DNA of 64,000 nucleotides from Emticicia soli (GTDB lineage: Bacteria; Bacteroidota; Bacteroidia; Cytophagales; Spirosomataceae). Below the pieces are notes generated by a model. That model was given only the letters and a program-made list of their open reading frames with translations. It had not been told where the DNA came from and made no database searches. Shown here in pieces: positions 1-8,642 of this stretch (its first letter is position 1; the number at the start of each line of letters is the position of its first letter). The stretch lies in the NCBI RefSeq assembly GCF_037860775.1, contig NZ_JBBEWC010000008.1, forward strand, positions 124,001 to 188,000. Direction: 5' to 3'. The position numbers and the translations under genes are program-made.

Positions 1-332
1 GAGCTGCAAAAAACCTTAAACCTGTAATTCTTTTATCAGTTCTCAATGAAATAGCACATGAGCACAGTAAAGACATGAGCTTGGGTAAAGTTGCTTTTGG
101 ACATGATGGATTCAGAAATCGTATAGATAAAATTAAACATTCGATGGGAAGTTTACGACCATGTGCTGAAAATGTTGCTTACGGACCCTTATCAGAGAGC
201 CAGGTTGTAGAGCAATGGATAAAAAGTGAAAAGCATAGAGAGATTTTAGAAGGCGATTACAAACTGGCTGGTATAGGAATAGCAACAGATAAAATGGGAT
301 ACCCTTATTTTACCCTTATTTTCGTTAACTGA
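1..332 (+). CDS. CAP/SCP-like domain protein (5' end outside window)
   Basis: The frame is open from base 3, so the gene begins upstream of the window; 109 codons are visible, ending at TGA 330-332. The visible part matches the CAP protein at 1978-2460 along its length: HSKDM, VAFGHDGF, CAENVA, a second conserved His in KHREIL, and the GIGIA / YPYFT end. These are the cavity His/Glu residues of the CAP (SCP/PR-1) superfamily, a secreted fold whose bacterial members mostly lack a known reaction. An ATG at 75 lies inside the domain and is not the start. The two CAP genes are probably an old duplication around the hydrolase gene between them. Family is clear, function is not. Confidence 0.85.
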   Translation, partial: AAKNLKPVILLSVLNEIAHEHSKDMSLGKVAFGHDGFRNRIDKIKHSMGSLRPCAENVAYGPLSESQVVEQWIKSEKHREILEGDYKLAGIGIATDKMGYPYFTLIFVN

Positions 333-463
333 TGCACATTGCTTATAATTGAAATTTTTACAACCTTGCAGGGTAAATACGTATATGGTCGTTTTGTGAT
401 GGAAAAGTAGTTTAAAATCTGGCCATACTGATACGAACGATGCTTTAACTTTACCCCTAACCA

Positions 464-1903
464 ATGAGAAAATTCCTTTTAAGCCTTAGCGCAGTTCTTT
501 GTGTATGTTTGTCGGTTTATGCCCAAAGAGTAAAAAAGCCTAAACTTCCGCCAAGCAAAAGCAAGCAGATTCATACGTTCATTTCTAATATTCACCAAGA
601 CGGACAATTTTCCGGTGCCTTATTAGTGGCCGAACAAGGGCGGCTTATCTACAAAAAAGCTTTTGGCTATGCCAACCGCCAAACCGAAGAGCTTTTTACG
701 AACCAAACCCCGTGTTACATTGGCTCTATCAGCAAGCAGTTTACCGCAATGGGTATTATGGTGCTACAAGAATGCGGCAAACTCAACTACAATCAATCAA
801 TCCGCAGTTTTTTTCCTGAGTTACCTCCATGCATGCAGCCTGTTACGGTTTTGCATTTGTTGCGCCACACAGGCGGCCTCGCCTTGTTTGGCGATTATCC
901 AGACATGAACGAGCAAGATGTGTTTAATATGCTCGCAAAACAAGAAAGTCTACGCTTTAGCCCCGGTGATAAATTTGAGTATTGCAATGCCGGATACACG
1001 CTGCTGGGCATGATTATAGAAAAAGTATCGGGCGAGAGTCTTAACGATTTTCTTACTACAAATATCTTTGCGCCCATAGGTATGAAAAACACCTATGTAA
1101 ACAGCATGGCTTTAAGAGACCGCAAAAGAGCAACAGGCTATTATGTGTTTGGCGACGAAAACAACTACGATACTTTTGTAGGTGGCTCGGCCTCGGTGGT
1201 ATCAACCATTGAAGATATGTATCTGTGGGATAAAGCCTTAGCCAACCCGACTATTGTTTCGAAGAAAACCCTTGCGAAAGCCTTTGAGGCCGATAAACTC
1301 ACCAATCAGGACGAAATGTATGGAACAAAAGGCTATGGTTTCGGCTGGTTTGTGTCTCAGAAAAACGCAAAAAAAATAGTACAGCACGATGGTGGCTTTG
1401 GCGGATTCCGTTCTTACATAGAGCGCCAGCCTGAGCAGCAGAACACCATTATTTTTATTAGCAATGTTCGCCATTCAATCACGGGGCAGATACGTGAGGG
1501 TATCAACAATATTCTGGAAGGCAAACCCTATACAATTCCGAAAAGCTCATGGGCTAATAAACTCATTGAGCGTGCCAACAGCATAGGCATGGCCAATGCA
1601 ATAGCCGAATATAAACGCACAAAAAACACCGACGAAGGCCGCAGCTATTATTTCAACGAAAGCGAATTTAATTCGCTGGGCTATTACCTGATGCGCAACA
1701 AACGCATAGAAGATGCCATTAAGTTTTTTGTACTGAATACCGAAGAAAACCCAACATCGGCCAATGCTTTTGATAGCCTCGGCGAAGCCTACCTGAATGC
1801 CGGAATGAAAGAACTGTCGGAGCAAAGCTATAAAAAATCACGGGAGTTGAGCGAGGCTCGAAGTAGTACTCAGAAAACCTCTGAGAAAATTACTAAACAA
1901 TAG
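464..1903 (+). CDS. Serine beta-lactamase-family hydrolase with C-terminal TPR-like tail
   Basis: 479 aa. A Sec signal peptide ends near residue 20 (VYA-Q). The class C beta-lactamase / penicillin-binding fold is marked by S88-I-S-K91 (nucleophile Ser and general-base Lys), Y173-C-N175 and H308-D-G-G311 in the place of the KTG box. Family members are D-aminopeptidases, esterases or peptidoglycan-acting enzymes; the substrate cannot be read from sequence, and true antibiotic hydrolysis is unlikely. After about residue 365 the fold ends and a helical region follows, with a TPR-like stretch around 410-465 (NPTSANAFDSLGEAYLNAG), a combination recurrent in Bacteroidota. The ATG at 464 gives the full signal peptide. 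It lies between two CAP-domain genes and is probably periplasmic. Confidence 0.88.
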   Translation: MRKFLLSLSAVLCVCLSVYAQRVKKPKLPPSKSKQIHTFISNIHQDGQFSGALLVAEQGRLIYKKAFGYANRQTEELFTNQTPCYIGSISKQFTAMGIMVLQECGKLNYNQSIRSFFPELPPCMQPVTVLHLLRHTGGLALFGDYPDMNEQDVFNMLAKQESLRFSPGDKFEYCNAGYTLLGMIIEKVSGESLNDFLTTNIFAPIGMKNTYVNSMALRDRKRATGYYVFGDENNYDTFVGGSASVVSTIEDMYLWDKALANPTIVSKKTLAKAFEADKLTNQDEMYGTKGYGFGWFVSQKNAKKIVQHDGGFGGFRSYIERQPEQQNTIIFISNVRHSITGQIREGINNILEGKPYTIPKSSWANKLIERANSIGMANAIAEYKRTKNTDEGRSYYFNESEFNSLGYYLMRNKRIEDAIKFFVLNTEENPTSANAFDSLGEAYLNAGMKELSEQSYKKSRELSEARSSTQKTSEKITKQ

Positions 1904-1977
1904 GGGAGATAATGGAGCAGGCAAACAATAATTTGGCCGACAAGAAACGTTAATGGAAAGAATTAATAAAACATAAC

Positions 1978-2460
1978 GTGAAACGTATTATTGTAATCAA
2001 ATTATTGAGCTTTTTGCTGATAGGCTGCCTGACACCCGCTTGTGCACAAACCAATCCTGCTAGTGAAGACTTCACGGCTATGGAGCAATCTATTCTGGAC
2101 GAAGTAAATGCTTATAGAGCCACCAAACGCCTGAAACCTTTGCAAATGGTGTCGCTTATTTCGGAAGCTGCGCTGAAACATAGTAAAGATATGGGCAGTA
2201 AAAAAGTTGCCTTCGGGCACGATGGTTTCGACAGCCGAATGGATAAAGTAATGGGCAAAATAGAAAACGCCAATGCCTGTGCCGAAAATGTAGCCTTCGG
2301 GAAATTTACAGCGCAAGAAGTAGTAAAAAGATGGATACAAAGCCCCGGCCACCGAAAAAATATTGAAGGCACTTACAACCTGACGGGCATAGGGGTAGCC
2401 CGAGGCAAAGATGGCTACCCGTATTTCACGCAGATATTCATTAATCAGCGAACGAAATAG
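1978..2460 (+). CDS. CAP/SCP-like secreted protein
   Basis: 160 aa with a GTG start at 1978; the ATG at 1952 is followed in frame by TAA before the gene, so GTG is the best start and gives a good signal peptide. The exit signal is ambiguous: L-I-G-C17 could be a lipobox, while A-C-A-Q24 looks like an ordinary signal peptidase site. The CAP domain covers about residues 35-155 with HSKDM, CAENVA and PGHRKNI carrying the conserved His/Glu residues. It is close to the partial gene at the window start. A hairpin with a T run follows at 2492. Role unknown; surface or periplasmic location is inferred. Confidence 0.87.
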   Translation: MKRIIVIKLLSFLLIGCLTPACAQTNPASEDFTAMEQSILDEVNAYRATKRLKPLQMVSLISEAALKHSKDMGSKKVAFGHDGFDSRMDKVMGKIENANACAENVAFGKFTAQEVVKRWIQSPGHRKNIEGTYNLTGIGVARGKDGYPYFTQIFINQRTK

Positions 2461-2491
2461 TAGCTCTGTAAATTATAGACTAATGCATGAA

Positions 2492-2527
2492 TCCCATAAG
2501 GTATATCCTTGTGGGGTTTTGTTTTTT
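2492..2527 (+). terminator. Rho-independent terminator after CAP gene
   Basis: CCCATAAGG and CCTTGTGGG form a 9-bp stem with one T-G wobble and a 5-nt loop, followed by GGTTTTGTTTTTT. It sits 32 bases after the CAP stop codon. Confidence 0.75.
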
Positions 2528-2587
2528 AGTAATGTAGTCTTATTAGAATTTAATGAGTAAACATTATTTAGGAAATGCCGTATTGGG

Positions 2588-2616
2588 TAGAGACAAGGCA
2601 GTGCCTTGTCTCTACG
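2588..2616. repeat. GTAGAGAC-type palindrome, copy 1
   Basis: GTAGAGACAAGGCA, one base, then its exact reverse complement: a 14-bp perfect inverted repeat. The same core recurs at 11581, 36454, 36562, 41655 and 50313, always between genes. No T run follows, so it is not a standard terminator. Confidence 0.85.
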
Positions 2617-2734
2617 TAGACGATTGAGAATACTTATTATTTTATTTATTTAGTCTAATCAACAATGATATTATTTTGAAATTTTTCAGCCAATAAATTG
2701 TACTTCTATCAGAATTATTTTACTAATTTTAAGC

Positions 2735-3664
2735 ATGGACAGACGACATTTTATAGGCACAGCCATAACTGGTAGTATTTTAGCAAAAAGTAATATAGTT
2801 TTTGCAAAACCAGCCAATGACATGAAAATCAGCGTATTTTCAAAAACACTTCATTGGATTTCTGATTATAACAAACTGGCCGAAACCGTAGCCGAAATCG
2901 GTTTCGACGGCATTGATTTAACCGTTCGCCCCGACGGACACGTAACACCTGAGCGTGTTGCCGAAGACCTTCCGAAAGTAGTTGAAGCCTGCAAAAAAGC
3001 CAATATCAGCGTGCCCATGATTGTAACCAATATACTTGAGGCTAATCCGCTGACAGAGCACGTTTTGCGCACGGCTTCGTCGTTGGGTATTAAGCATTAC
3101 CGCATGGGTTGGTATGGTTTCGATGTCAAAAAGGATATTCTTTCGCAGGTGGCCACCTTTGAAGAAAAGATGCGGGGCGTTGCTGCTTTAAACAAGAAAT
3201 ACAACATTTCGGGCGAATACCAGAACCATGCAGGTTTGTTTTTAGGTGCTACTATCTGGGACGTTGAGCCTATCCTTAAACGCATTAATTCGCCATTATT
3301 AGGCTGCCAGTATGATGTGCATCATGCTACGCACGAGAGCGAAACCTCATGGGAATTAGGTTTCCGAATCATAGAACCATATATTAAATCAATAGCCATA
3401 AAAGATTTCAGAAGAGTACTAAAAGGCGATAAGTTACAGAAAGAGGGCTGTCCGCTAGGGCAGGGTGTGGTTAATTACGCCAAGTATCTGGGCTTATTGA
3501 AGCAATACAATATTTCGGTGCCTGTTACTATGCACTTTGAGTACAAACTCGGTGGAGCCGAAAACGGTGCCAAAACCATCAGCATAGCACCATCAGAAGT
3601 TACCTCAGCCATGAAGAAAGATTTAGCCGTATTTAAAGACTGGCTGAAAGATACTGGTTTGTAG
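2735..3664 (+). CDS. Sugar phosphate isomerase/epimerase-like TIM barrel, exported
   Basis: 309 aa. The N-terminus has a twin-arginine-like DRRHFIG motif and a hydrophobic stretch ending near A-FA at about residue 25, so export by Tat is likely. The rest is the xylose-isomerase-like (AP endonuclease 2) TIM barrel: FDGIDLT near the first strand, GEYQNHAG, GCQYDVHHA and AIKDF at the metal-site strands. Proteins of this family isomerise or epimerise keto/aldo sugars or act on keto-glycosides using a divalent metal. It is first in a run of seven same-strand genes for sugar metabolism. A C-rich palindromic element separates it from the next gene, a second member of the same fold. Confidence 0.85.
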   Translation: MDRRHFIGTAITGSILAKSNIVFAKPANDMKISVFSKTLHWISDYNKLAETVAEIGFDGIDLTVRPDGHVTPERVAEDLPKVVEACKKANISVPMIVTNILEANPLTEHVLRTASSLGIKHYRMGWYGFDVKKDILSQVATFEEKMRGVAALNKKYNISGEYQNHAGLFLGATIWDVEPILKRINSPLLGCQYDVHHATHESETSWELGFRIIEPYIKSIAIKDFRRVLKGDKLQKEGCPLGQGVVNYAKYLGLLKQYNISVPVTMHFEYKLGGAENGAKTISIAPSEVTSAMKKDLAVFKDWLKDTGL

Positions 3665-3671
3665 AGGAAAT

Positions 3672-3851
3672 CACCCCACCCTGACCCTCCCCAACTGTGG
3701 GGAGGGAACTAAGGTTTCCTTTTTGGAATGCTGAAAACTTCATGGTTAGGCTTTTGATTTCTCTAATTCTGACAAAAAACTTGAGATAAAATTTTAATAT
3801 AACCTTCCTTCTAATTCCCTCCCCATTGTTGGGGAGGGTTAGGGTGGGGTT
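3672..3851. repeat. Composite C-rich/G-rich palindrome pair (MITE-like)
   Basis: Two hairpins, CCCTCCCC/GGGGAGGG at 3685-3706 and again at 3817-3838, lie about 110 bases apart. Outside them the sequence is CCCCACCCTGACCCT on the left and AGGGTTAGGGTGGGG on the right, so the whole 180-bp block is itself an inverted repeat. The inner hairpins match those in the 181-bp elements at 10081 and 18700, but the GAGGCTGTCTC ends are missing. It occupies most of the gap between the two isomerase-like genes. Confidence 0.75.
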
Positions 3852-3881
3852 AAAATATTCAACCCCAAAAAACACCTGTTT

Positions 3882-4736
3882 ATGAATAAACTACTTTATT
3901 CTGTATTGTTGCTTATTGCCAGTATTAGCCCCTTAGTGGCTCAGAAAGGGAAACAGATTTTTCCTGATAAACCCGGTATGGTATCTTATACCTATCGCAA
4001 AAGTCTGGCAAAAGATGCCGCCGCTACGCTCGATACCATCAAAGCGCTTGGTATTACCGATATGGAGTTTTCGAGCCTGTTTGGCAAAACTGCCGAAGAA
4101 ATGCGTAAACTGCTAGATGACAGGGGCATCAAATGCTCTTCCTTTGGTGTAAGCTACGACGACCTCACCAACAAAATTGAAACCGTAGCACAAAATGCCA
4201 AAACCCTCGGCGCTAAGTTTGTGCGGGTAGCATGGATTCCGCATAAAGGCGATTTTACGCTTGAAATGACGCAAAAAACGGTTGAAGATTTCAATAAGTT
4301 TGGTAAAACCCTCAAAGACAATCACGGCCTTACCTTCTGCTACCATAATCATGGCTATGAGTTTCAGCCATACGAAGGCGGTACGCTGTTCGACTACATT
4401 GTACAGAAAACTGACCCAAAATATGTGAGCTTCGAAATGGATATTCTCTGGACTTTCTTCCCGGGGCAAGACCCAGCCGCTTTGCTCAATAAATATGGTA
4501 ATCGTTTCAAATTGATGCACCTTAAAGATCTGAAAAAAGGAGTTGAAGGCAACATGTCAGGCGGAACATCGCCCGAAAACGATGTAGCCCTTGGCACAGG
4601 CCAGCTAGACATTCCGGCTATTCTGATAGCCGCCCGCAAAGCTGGAGTTGAACATTATTACATAGAAGACGAAAGCTCAAACATTGCCACACAAGTACCC
4701 CAGACCATTGCCTATTTAAAAAATCTGAAAAAATAA
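3882..4736 (+). CDS. Sugar phosphate isomerase/epimerase-like TIM barrel, periplasmic
   Basis: 284 aa with a Sec signal peptide ending near residue 20 (LVAQ). The xylose-isomerase-like TIM barrel follows: DMEFSSLFG, CYHNHGYEF, FEMDILW, LMHLKDLK and a C-terminal YYIEDE, which supply the usual Glu/Asp/His metal ligands. It is more like the sugar isomerases of Bacteroidota carbohydrate loci than the protein encoded at 2735, so the two are not a recent duplication. Only 12 bases separate it from the GH88-like gene, so the two are probably co-transcribed. A likely role is interconversion of a sugar or keto-sugar outside the cytoplasm; the substrate is unknown. Confidence 0.87.
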   Translation: MNKLLYSVLLLIASISPLVAQKGKQIFPDKPGMVSYTYRKSLAKDAAATLDTIKALGITDMEFSSLFGKTAEEMRKLLDDRGIKCSSFGVSYDDLTNKIETVAQNAKTLGAKFVRVAWIPHKGDFTLEMTQKTVEDFNKFGKTLKDNHGLTFCYHNHGYEFQPYEGGTLFDYIVQKTDPKYVSFEMDILWTFFPGQDPAALLNKYGNRFKLMHLKDLKKGVEGNMSGGTSPENDVALGTGQLDIPAILIAARKAGVEHYYIEDESSNIATQVPQTIAYLKNLKK

Positions 4737-4748
4737 AATCCATCTCTG

Positions 4749-6134
4749 ATGATTCGTATTAATTACAACCTCAAACCTGCCGACTTATCTGAAAAATTAA
4801 AAAGATTCTGGGAGCTTTCTGGCGAGAAAATCACAGCAATCGAACATGAATACGATGTTGCCAAAGGCTCACCCGTTTTTACTGCCGCCGGAAAATATAC
4901 CACCCGAGGCTGGACAGAATGGACACAGGGTTTTCAGTTTGGTTCGGCAATTTTACAATTCGATGCCACCGGCGATACTAAGTTTCTGGAAATGGGGCGT
5001 AATAAAACCGTTGAGGTAATGGCGCCGCATATCAGCCATATTGGCGTGCACGACCACGGCTTCAACAATGTAAGTACTTACGGCAACCTCTTGAGACTAA
5101 TGCAGGAAGGTAAAATTGAAGTGAATAAATGGGAGAAAAATTTCTACGAATTAGCCCTTAAAATATCTGGTGCGGTGCAAGCCAGCCGCTGGACACCCAT
5201 CAAAACAGGCGGTTTTATCCACTCGTTCAATGGCGCACACTCGCTTTTTGTTGATACCATTCGTTCGTGCCGTGCCCTGATGCTCAGTTATAAAATGGGT
5301 CATGTTTTTCAGGGTGAGGGCGATGTAAAAATCAGCTTGCTCGAAAGAGCCTTGGCACATATAAAAGCCACCGCCGATTATTCGGTGTTTTATGGCGAAG
5401 GTCGTGACTCTTACGACATCTGGGGGCGCACCGCACACGAAAGCGTGTTTAATACCAAAGACGGCAATTTCCGTTGCCCGAATTCTCAACAAGGTTATAC
5501 AGGTTTCACGACCTGGACTCGTGGTTTGGCATGGGCCATGTGTGGTTTTGCCGAAGAGTTGGAGTTCTTGACAACCCTAAGTGATGACGAGTTAACAGCC
5601 TTTGGCGGAAGAGCCGTAATAGAAAACTATATGCTGAGAGCCGCCCGTGCTACCTGCGATTTTTATATTGAACATACCCCAATAGATGGCGTTCCTTACT
5701 GGGATACAGGCGCACCAAACCTGCATAAATTAGGCGATTACCTGAGTAAACCAGCCAATCCGTTCAACGACTTTGAGCCTGTTGATAGTTCGGCCGCAGC
5801 TATTGGCGCACAGGGGCTTTTGCGTTTGGGGCGTTACCTGATAAGCAAAGGCGAAACCGAAGCAGGAGAAAAATACTGGCAAACAGGCTTAACCGTGTTG
5901 GATACCATTTTACAAGAGCCATATCTGAGCACCGACCATAACCATCAGGGAATTTTATTGCATTCTATTTATCACCAACCAAATGGCTGGGACTATGTGC
6001 CTGAGGGTAGCAACATAGCCTACGGCGAATCGAGTATGTGGGGCGACTACCACGCCCGTGAGCTTGCGCTATATGTGCAAAAAATAATTGACAACGACAC
6101 CTATTATACTTTTTACAACTGTTTGAACAGATAA
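4749..6134 (+). CDS. GH88-like (unsaturated glucuronyl hydrolase family) enzyme
   Basis: 461 aa, no signal peptide, so cytoplasmic. The alpha/alpha-barrel pattern is seen in RGWTEWTQGFQFG (about 52-64), H101-D-H-G-F105, YDIWGRTAHES, TRGLAWAMCGF, PYWDTGAP and DSSAAAIGAQGLLRL. In unsaturated glucuronyl hydrolases an Asp in an HDxGF motif is catalytic, so D102 is the candidate here; the second Asp cannot be fixed by eye. These enzymes hydrate the double bond of 4,5-unsaturated uronides left by polysaccharide lyases. The placement fits with isomerases upstream and reductases downstream, and with lyase-like genes at 50-54 kb. GH105 or another alpha/alpha-barrel hydrolase is an alternative. Confidence 0.75.
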   Translation: MIRINYNLKPADLSEKLKRFWELSGEKITAIEHEYDVAKGSPVFTAAGKYTTRGWTEWTQGFQFGSAILQFDATGDTKFLEMGRNKTVEVMAPHISHIGVHDHGFNNVSTYGNLLRLMQEGKIEVNKWEKNFYELALKISGAVQASRWTPIKTGGFIHSFNGAHSLFVDTIRSCRALMLSYKMGHVFQGEGDVKISLLERALAHIKATADYSVFYGEGRDSYDIWGRTAHESVFNTKDGNFRCPNSQQGYTGFTTWTRGLAWAMCGFAEELEFLTTLSDDELTAFGGRAVIENYMLRAARATCDFYIEHTPIDGVPYWDTGAPNLHKLGDYLSKPANPFNDFEPVDSSAAAIGAQGLLRLGRYLISKGETEAGEKYWQTGLTVLDTILQEPYLSTDHNHQGILLHSIYHQPNGWDYVPEGSNIAYGESSMWGDYHARELALYVQKIIDNDTYYTFYNCLNR

Positions 6135-6149
6135 ATTACGACTTAAAAC

Positions 6150-7601
6150 ATGAGTACCAAGTTTAAACCAAAATATACAAGAGTAGCGCAACTAAAAACG
6201 GCCGCCGATTTACGGAAATATCTGGAAGATGGGCAGGTTGATTTGAATTTTGATGATGAGTTGGTAGATGCCTCCGAATCGCCATTTGCCGAGGCTATCA
6301 CGCTTAAATCGGGCAAAGTAATAGGTAACCGTTTCTGTATTCTTCCGATGGAAGGCTGGGACGGAACCGAAGACGGCAAACCTAGTGAATACACTAAACG
6401 TCGTTGGGAGAATTTCGCCATTAGCGGTGCTAAATTATTATGGGGCTGCGAAGCCGTAGCGGTGCGCCACGAAGGGCGTGCAAACCCAAACCAATTGTTG
6501 ATGAACGAAGAAAATTTTCAGGATTTTGTAGACCTCTACCAATTGGTAATGAACAAGCACGCCGAGAAATTTGGCAATACCGACGATTTGGTGGTAGGCT
6601 TGCAACTCACCCATTCAGGCCGATTCTGCAAACCTAATAGCCATAAGAAATTCGAGTCGAAAATACTTTATAATCATCCGCTTTTAGATAAAAAATTCCA
6701 TATCGAAGAAGGGCATCCACTTATGACCGACGACGATATTGATGCATTGGTGGAAGACTTCGTAAAAGCGGCTGTAATGGCCCAGAAAGCAGGTTTTCAT
6801 TTTGTAGACTTAAAACATTGTCATGGCTATCTGGCGCACGAGTTTCTGAGTTCTTTTAGCCGTGAGGGTAAATACGGCGGTAGTTTCGAAAACCGCACCC
6901 GATTCCTGCGAAACATTGTTGAAGGCATAAAAAGAGAAGCACCGGGGCTTGAAATGGGCGTTCGCCTGAGTGCTTTTGATTGGGTTCCATTCAAAAAAGC
7001 CGAAGACGGACAAGGCGAGCCTGATTTTTCGGCAGGAGAAAAATACGAATACGCTTTTGGCGGCACAGGCAATGGCACAACCATAGATTTAGAAGAGCCC
7101 AAGAAGTTTTTGGCGCTGGCCGAAGAACTAGGCATTCAGTTGATATGTATTACTGTTGGAAGTCCTTACTATAATCCGCATCTGACACGTCCGGCTACAT
7201 TCCCGCCGTCTGATGGGTATTATCCACCCGAAGAGCCGTTCTTAGGTGTAGCAAGACAAATCAATGTAACAAATGAGTTGAAAAAGGCTTTCCCTGACCT
7301 CGTAATTGTGGGTTCGGCCTACTCTTATATGCAAGACTGGCTGCCTAATGTGGGGCAATACGTATTACGCAACAACATGGCCGATTTAGTAGGCTTGGGG
7401 CGTATGGTGCTATCTTACCCAACATTGCCTGATGATGTGCTGAACAACCGCCCGATGCAGCGTAAGCTAATTTGCCGTACTTTCTCCGACTGTACAACAG
7501 CGCCACGCAATGGCTTAATCTCAGGCTGTTTCCCGCTCGACCCATTGTATAAGAATTTAGACATTGCAGACGAATTAAAAGCATTTAAAGAGAAACAGTG
7601 A
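6150..7601 (+). CDS. NADH:flavin oxidoreductase, Old Yellow Enzyme family
   Basis: 483 aa, cytoplasmic. The FMN TIM barrel shows LQLTHSGRF (about 151-159), active-site H223-C-H225-G-Y227, the following AHEFLSSFSR, and GLGRMVLSYP late in the barrel. The His and Tyr pattern resembles 2,4-dienoyl-CoA reductase-type members, but there is no second FAD/NAD(P) domain after the barrel. An unusual N-terminal 50 residues and a Cys-rich tail (CRTFSDCTTAPRNG, about 446-459) are extra to a minimal OYE. The stop overlaps the start of the SDR gene by four bases (GTGA), so translation is probably coupled. It may reduce an enone or keto intermediate of the sugar pathway; no substrate is known. Confidence 0.88.
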   Translation: MSTKFKPKYTRVAQLKTAADLRKYLEDGQVDLNFDDELVDASESPFAEAITLKSGKVIGNRFCILPMEGWDGTEDGKPSEYTKRRWENFAISGAKLLWGCEAVAVRHEGRANPNQLLMNEENFQDFVDLYQLVMNKHAEKFGNTDDLVVGLQLTHSGRFCKPNSHKKFESKILYNHPLLDKKFHIEEGHPLMTDDDIDALVEDFVKAAVMAQKAGFHFVDLKHCHGYLAHEFLSSFSREGKYGGSFENRTRFLRNIVEGIKREAPGLEMGVRLSAFDWVPFKKAEDGQGEPDFSAGEKYEYAFGGTGNGTTIDLEEPKKFLALAEELGIQLICITVGSPYYNPHLTRPATFPPSDGYYPPEEPFLGVARQINVTNELKKAFPDLVIVGSAYSYMQDWLPNVGQYVLRNNMADLVGLGRMVLSYPTLPDDVLNNRPMQRKLICRTFSDCTTAPRNGLISGCFPLDPLYKNLDIADELKAFKEKQ

Positions 7602-8368
7602 AAAAAGTAGCATTTATAACAGGCGGTAGCAGGGGTATAGGCTTGGGTATAGCCGAGCATCTGGCAAAGGCAGGGTTCAATCTGGCTATAAATGGTATGC
7701 GCCCCGAAGAAGCCGTGCAAGGCGTATTAGCAGAACTAACCGAGCTAGGGGCAGAGGTGATTTATTGCCAAGGCGATATTGCTTCTGCTGACGACCGCAA
7801 AGCAATGCTCGCTAAAATAAAGGCGCATTTTGGGAGTTTACACGTATTGGTAAACAATGCCGGCGTAGCGCCCAAACAACGCAACGATATTCTGGAAGCC
7901 ACAGAAGAGAGTTTCGATTATGTGATTTCAACCAACCTGAAAGGAACGTATTTTCTGACACAGGCCGTAGCCAACTGGCTGATAGAGCAACGAGCAGAAG
8001 ATTTGTCATTCAGTAGTTGTATCATCAACGTATCGTCCATTTCGGCCACTGTGGCATCTGTCAATAGGGGAGAATATTGCCTCTCAAAAGCAGGGTTAAG
8101 TATGGCAACGCAATTGTTTGCCGTCCGTCTGGGCGAATACAACATTCCGGTTTATGAAGTTCGCCCGGGCGTAATAAAAACCGATATGACAGCAGGCGTA
8201 ACTGCCAAATATGACCAATTAATAGAAAATGGCTTATGTGTTCAAAAACGCTGGGGTTTCCCCGACGACGTAGGCAAAGCCGTAACAGCCCTAGCCAAAG
8301 GCGATTTCCCATACTCGACAGGACAGGTAATAATGGTAGACGGCGGCATGACGCTGGCGAGGCTTTAG
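7598..8368 (+). CDS. Short-chain dehydrogenase/reductase (3-ketoacyl-ACP reductase-like)
   Basis: 256 aa with a GTG start overlapping the previous stop. Classical SDR motifs: T8-G-G-S-R-G-I-G15 for NAD(P), NNAG at 86-89, Ser in the NVSSIS segment (146-149), Y160-CLS-K164 catalytic pair, and the C-terminal TGQVIMVDGG. Members are often annotated FabG-like, but here the coupling to an OYE and the sugar-enzyme neighbourhood point to reduction or oxidation of a keto-sugar or keto-acid, as with the KduD/DEH reductase branches of the same family. The gene ends just ahead of a long inverted repeat. Confidence 0.9.
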   Translation: MKKVAFITGGSRGIGLGIAEHLAKAGFNLAINGMRPEEAVQGVLAELTELGAEVIYCQGDIASADDRKAMLAKIKAHFGSLHVLVNNAGVAPKQRNDILEATEESFDYVISTNLKGTYFLTQAVANWLIEQRAEDLSFSSCIINVSSISATVASVNRGEYCLSKAGLSMATQLFAVRLGEYNIPVYEVRPGVIKTDMTAGVTAKYDQLIENGLCVQKRWGFPDDVGKAVTALAKGDFPYSTGQVIMVDGGMTLARL

Positions 8369-8375
8369 GTAATCA

Positions 8376-8607
8376 TCTTGAACTTTGCCGCGACGGCGGA
8401 CCGTTTTACCTGATTTTATGATTTACCTGATTTGCTGACGCTTGGCTATCCATTTACTCTATATGATTTTTCAATAAATCAAAATACATGACCTTTATGA
8501 TTCGCTATAGATTATCAATATCTGAAAATATATCAATCTCATTATCATATTTTCAGGTAAATCATAAAATCAGGTAAAACGGTCCGCCGTCGCGGCAAAG
8601 TTCAAGA
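8376..8607. mobile_element. MITE-like element with perfect 55-bp inverted repeats
   Basis: Bases 8376-8430 are the exact reverse complement of 8553-8607, leaving a 122-bp AT-rich centre. Each arm holds the GC-rich core GCCGCGACGGCGGACCG and two copies of a TTACCTGA-type motif. The arms lie outside the SDR and Gfo/Idh/MocA genes. No transposase and no clear target duplication is visible. A shorter relic with the same GATTTACCTGA / TCAGGTAAATC pairing is at 54265-54334. RNA from this stretch would fold into a very stable stem, so it may also end or process the upstream message. Confidence 0.8.
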
Positions 8608-8642
8608 CCAATAAATTTCAACCTTTTAACTTTTATTATACT

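Noticed and set aside
464..1903. Antibiotic-resistance beta-lactamase
   Set aside because: The fold is shared, but sequence and TPR-like tail fit the broad serine-hydrolase family, not AmpC; the same applies to 29381-30934.
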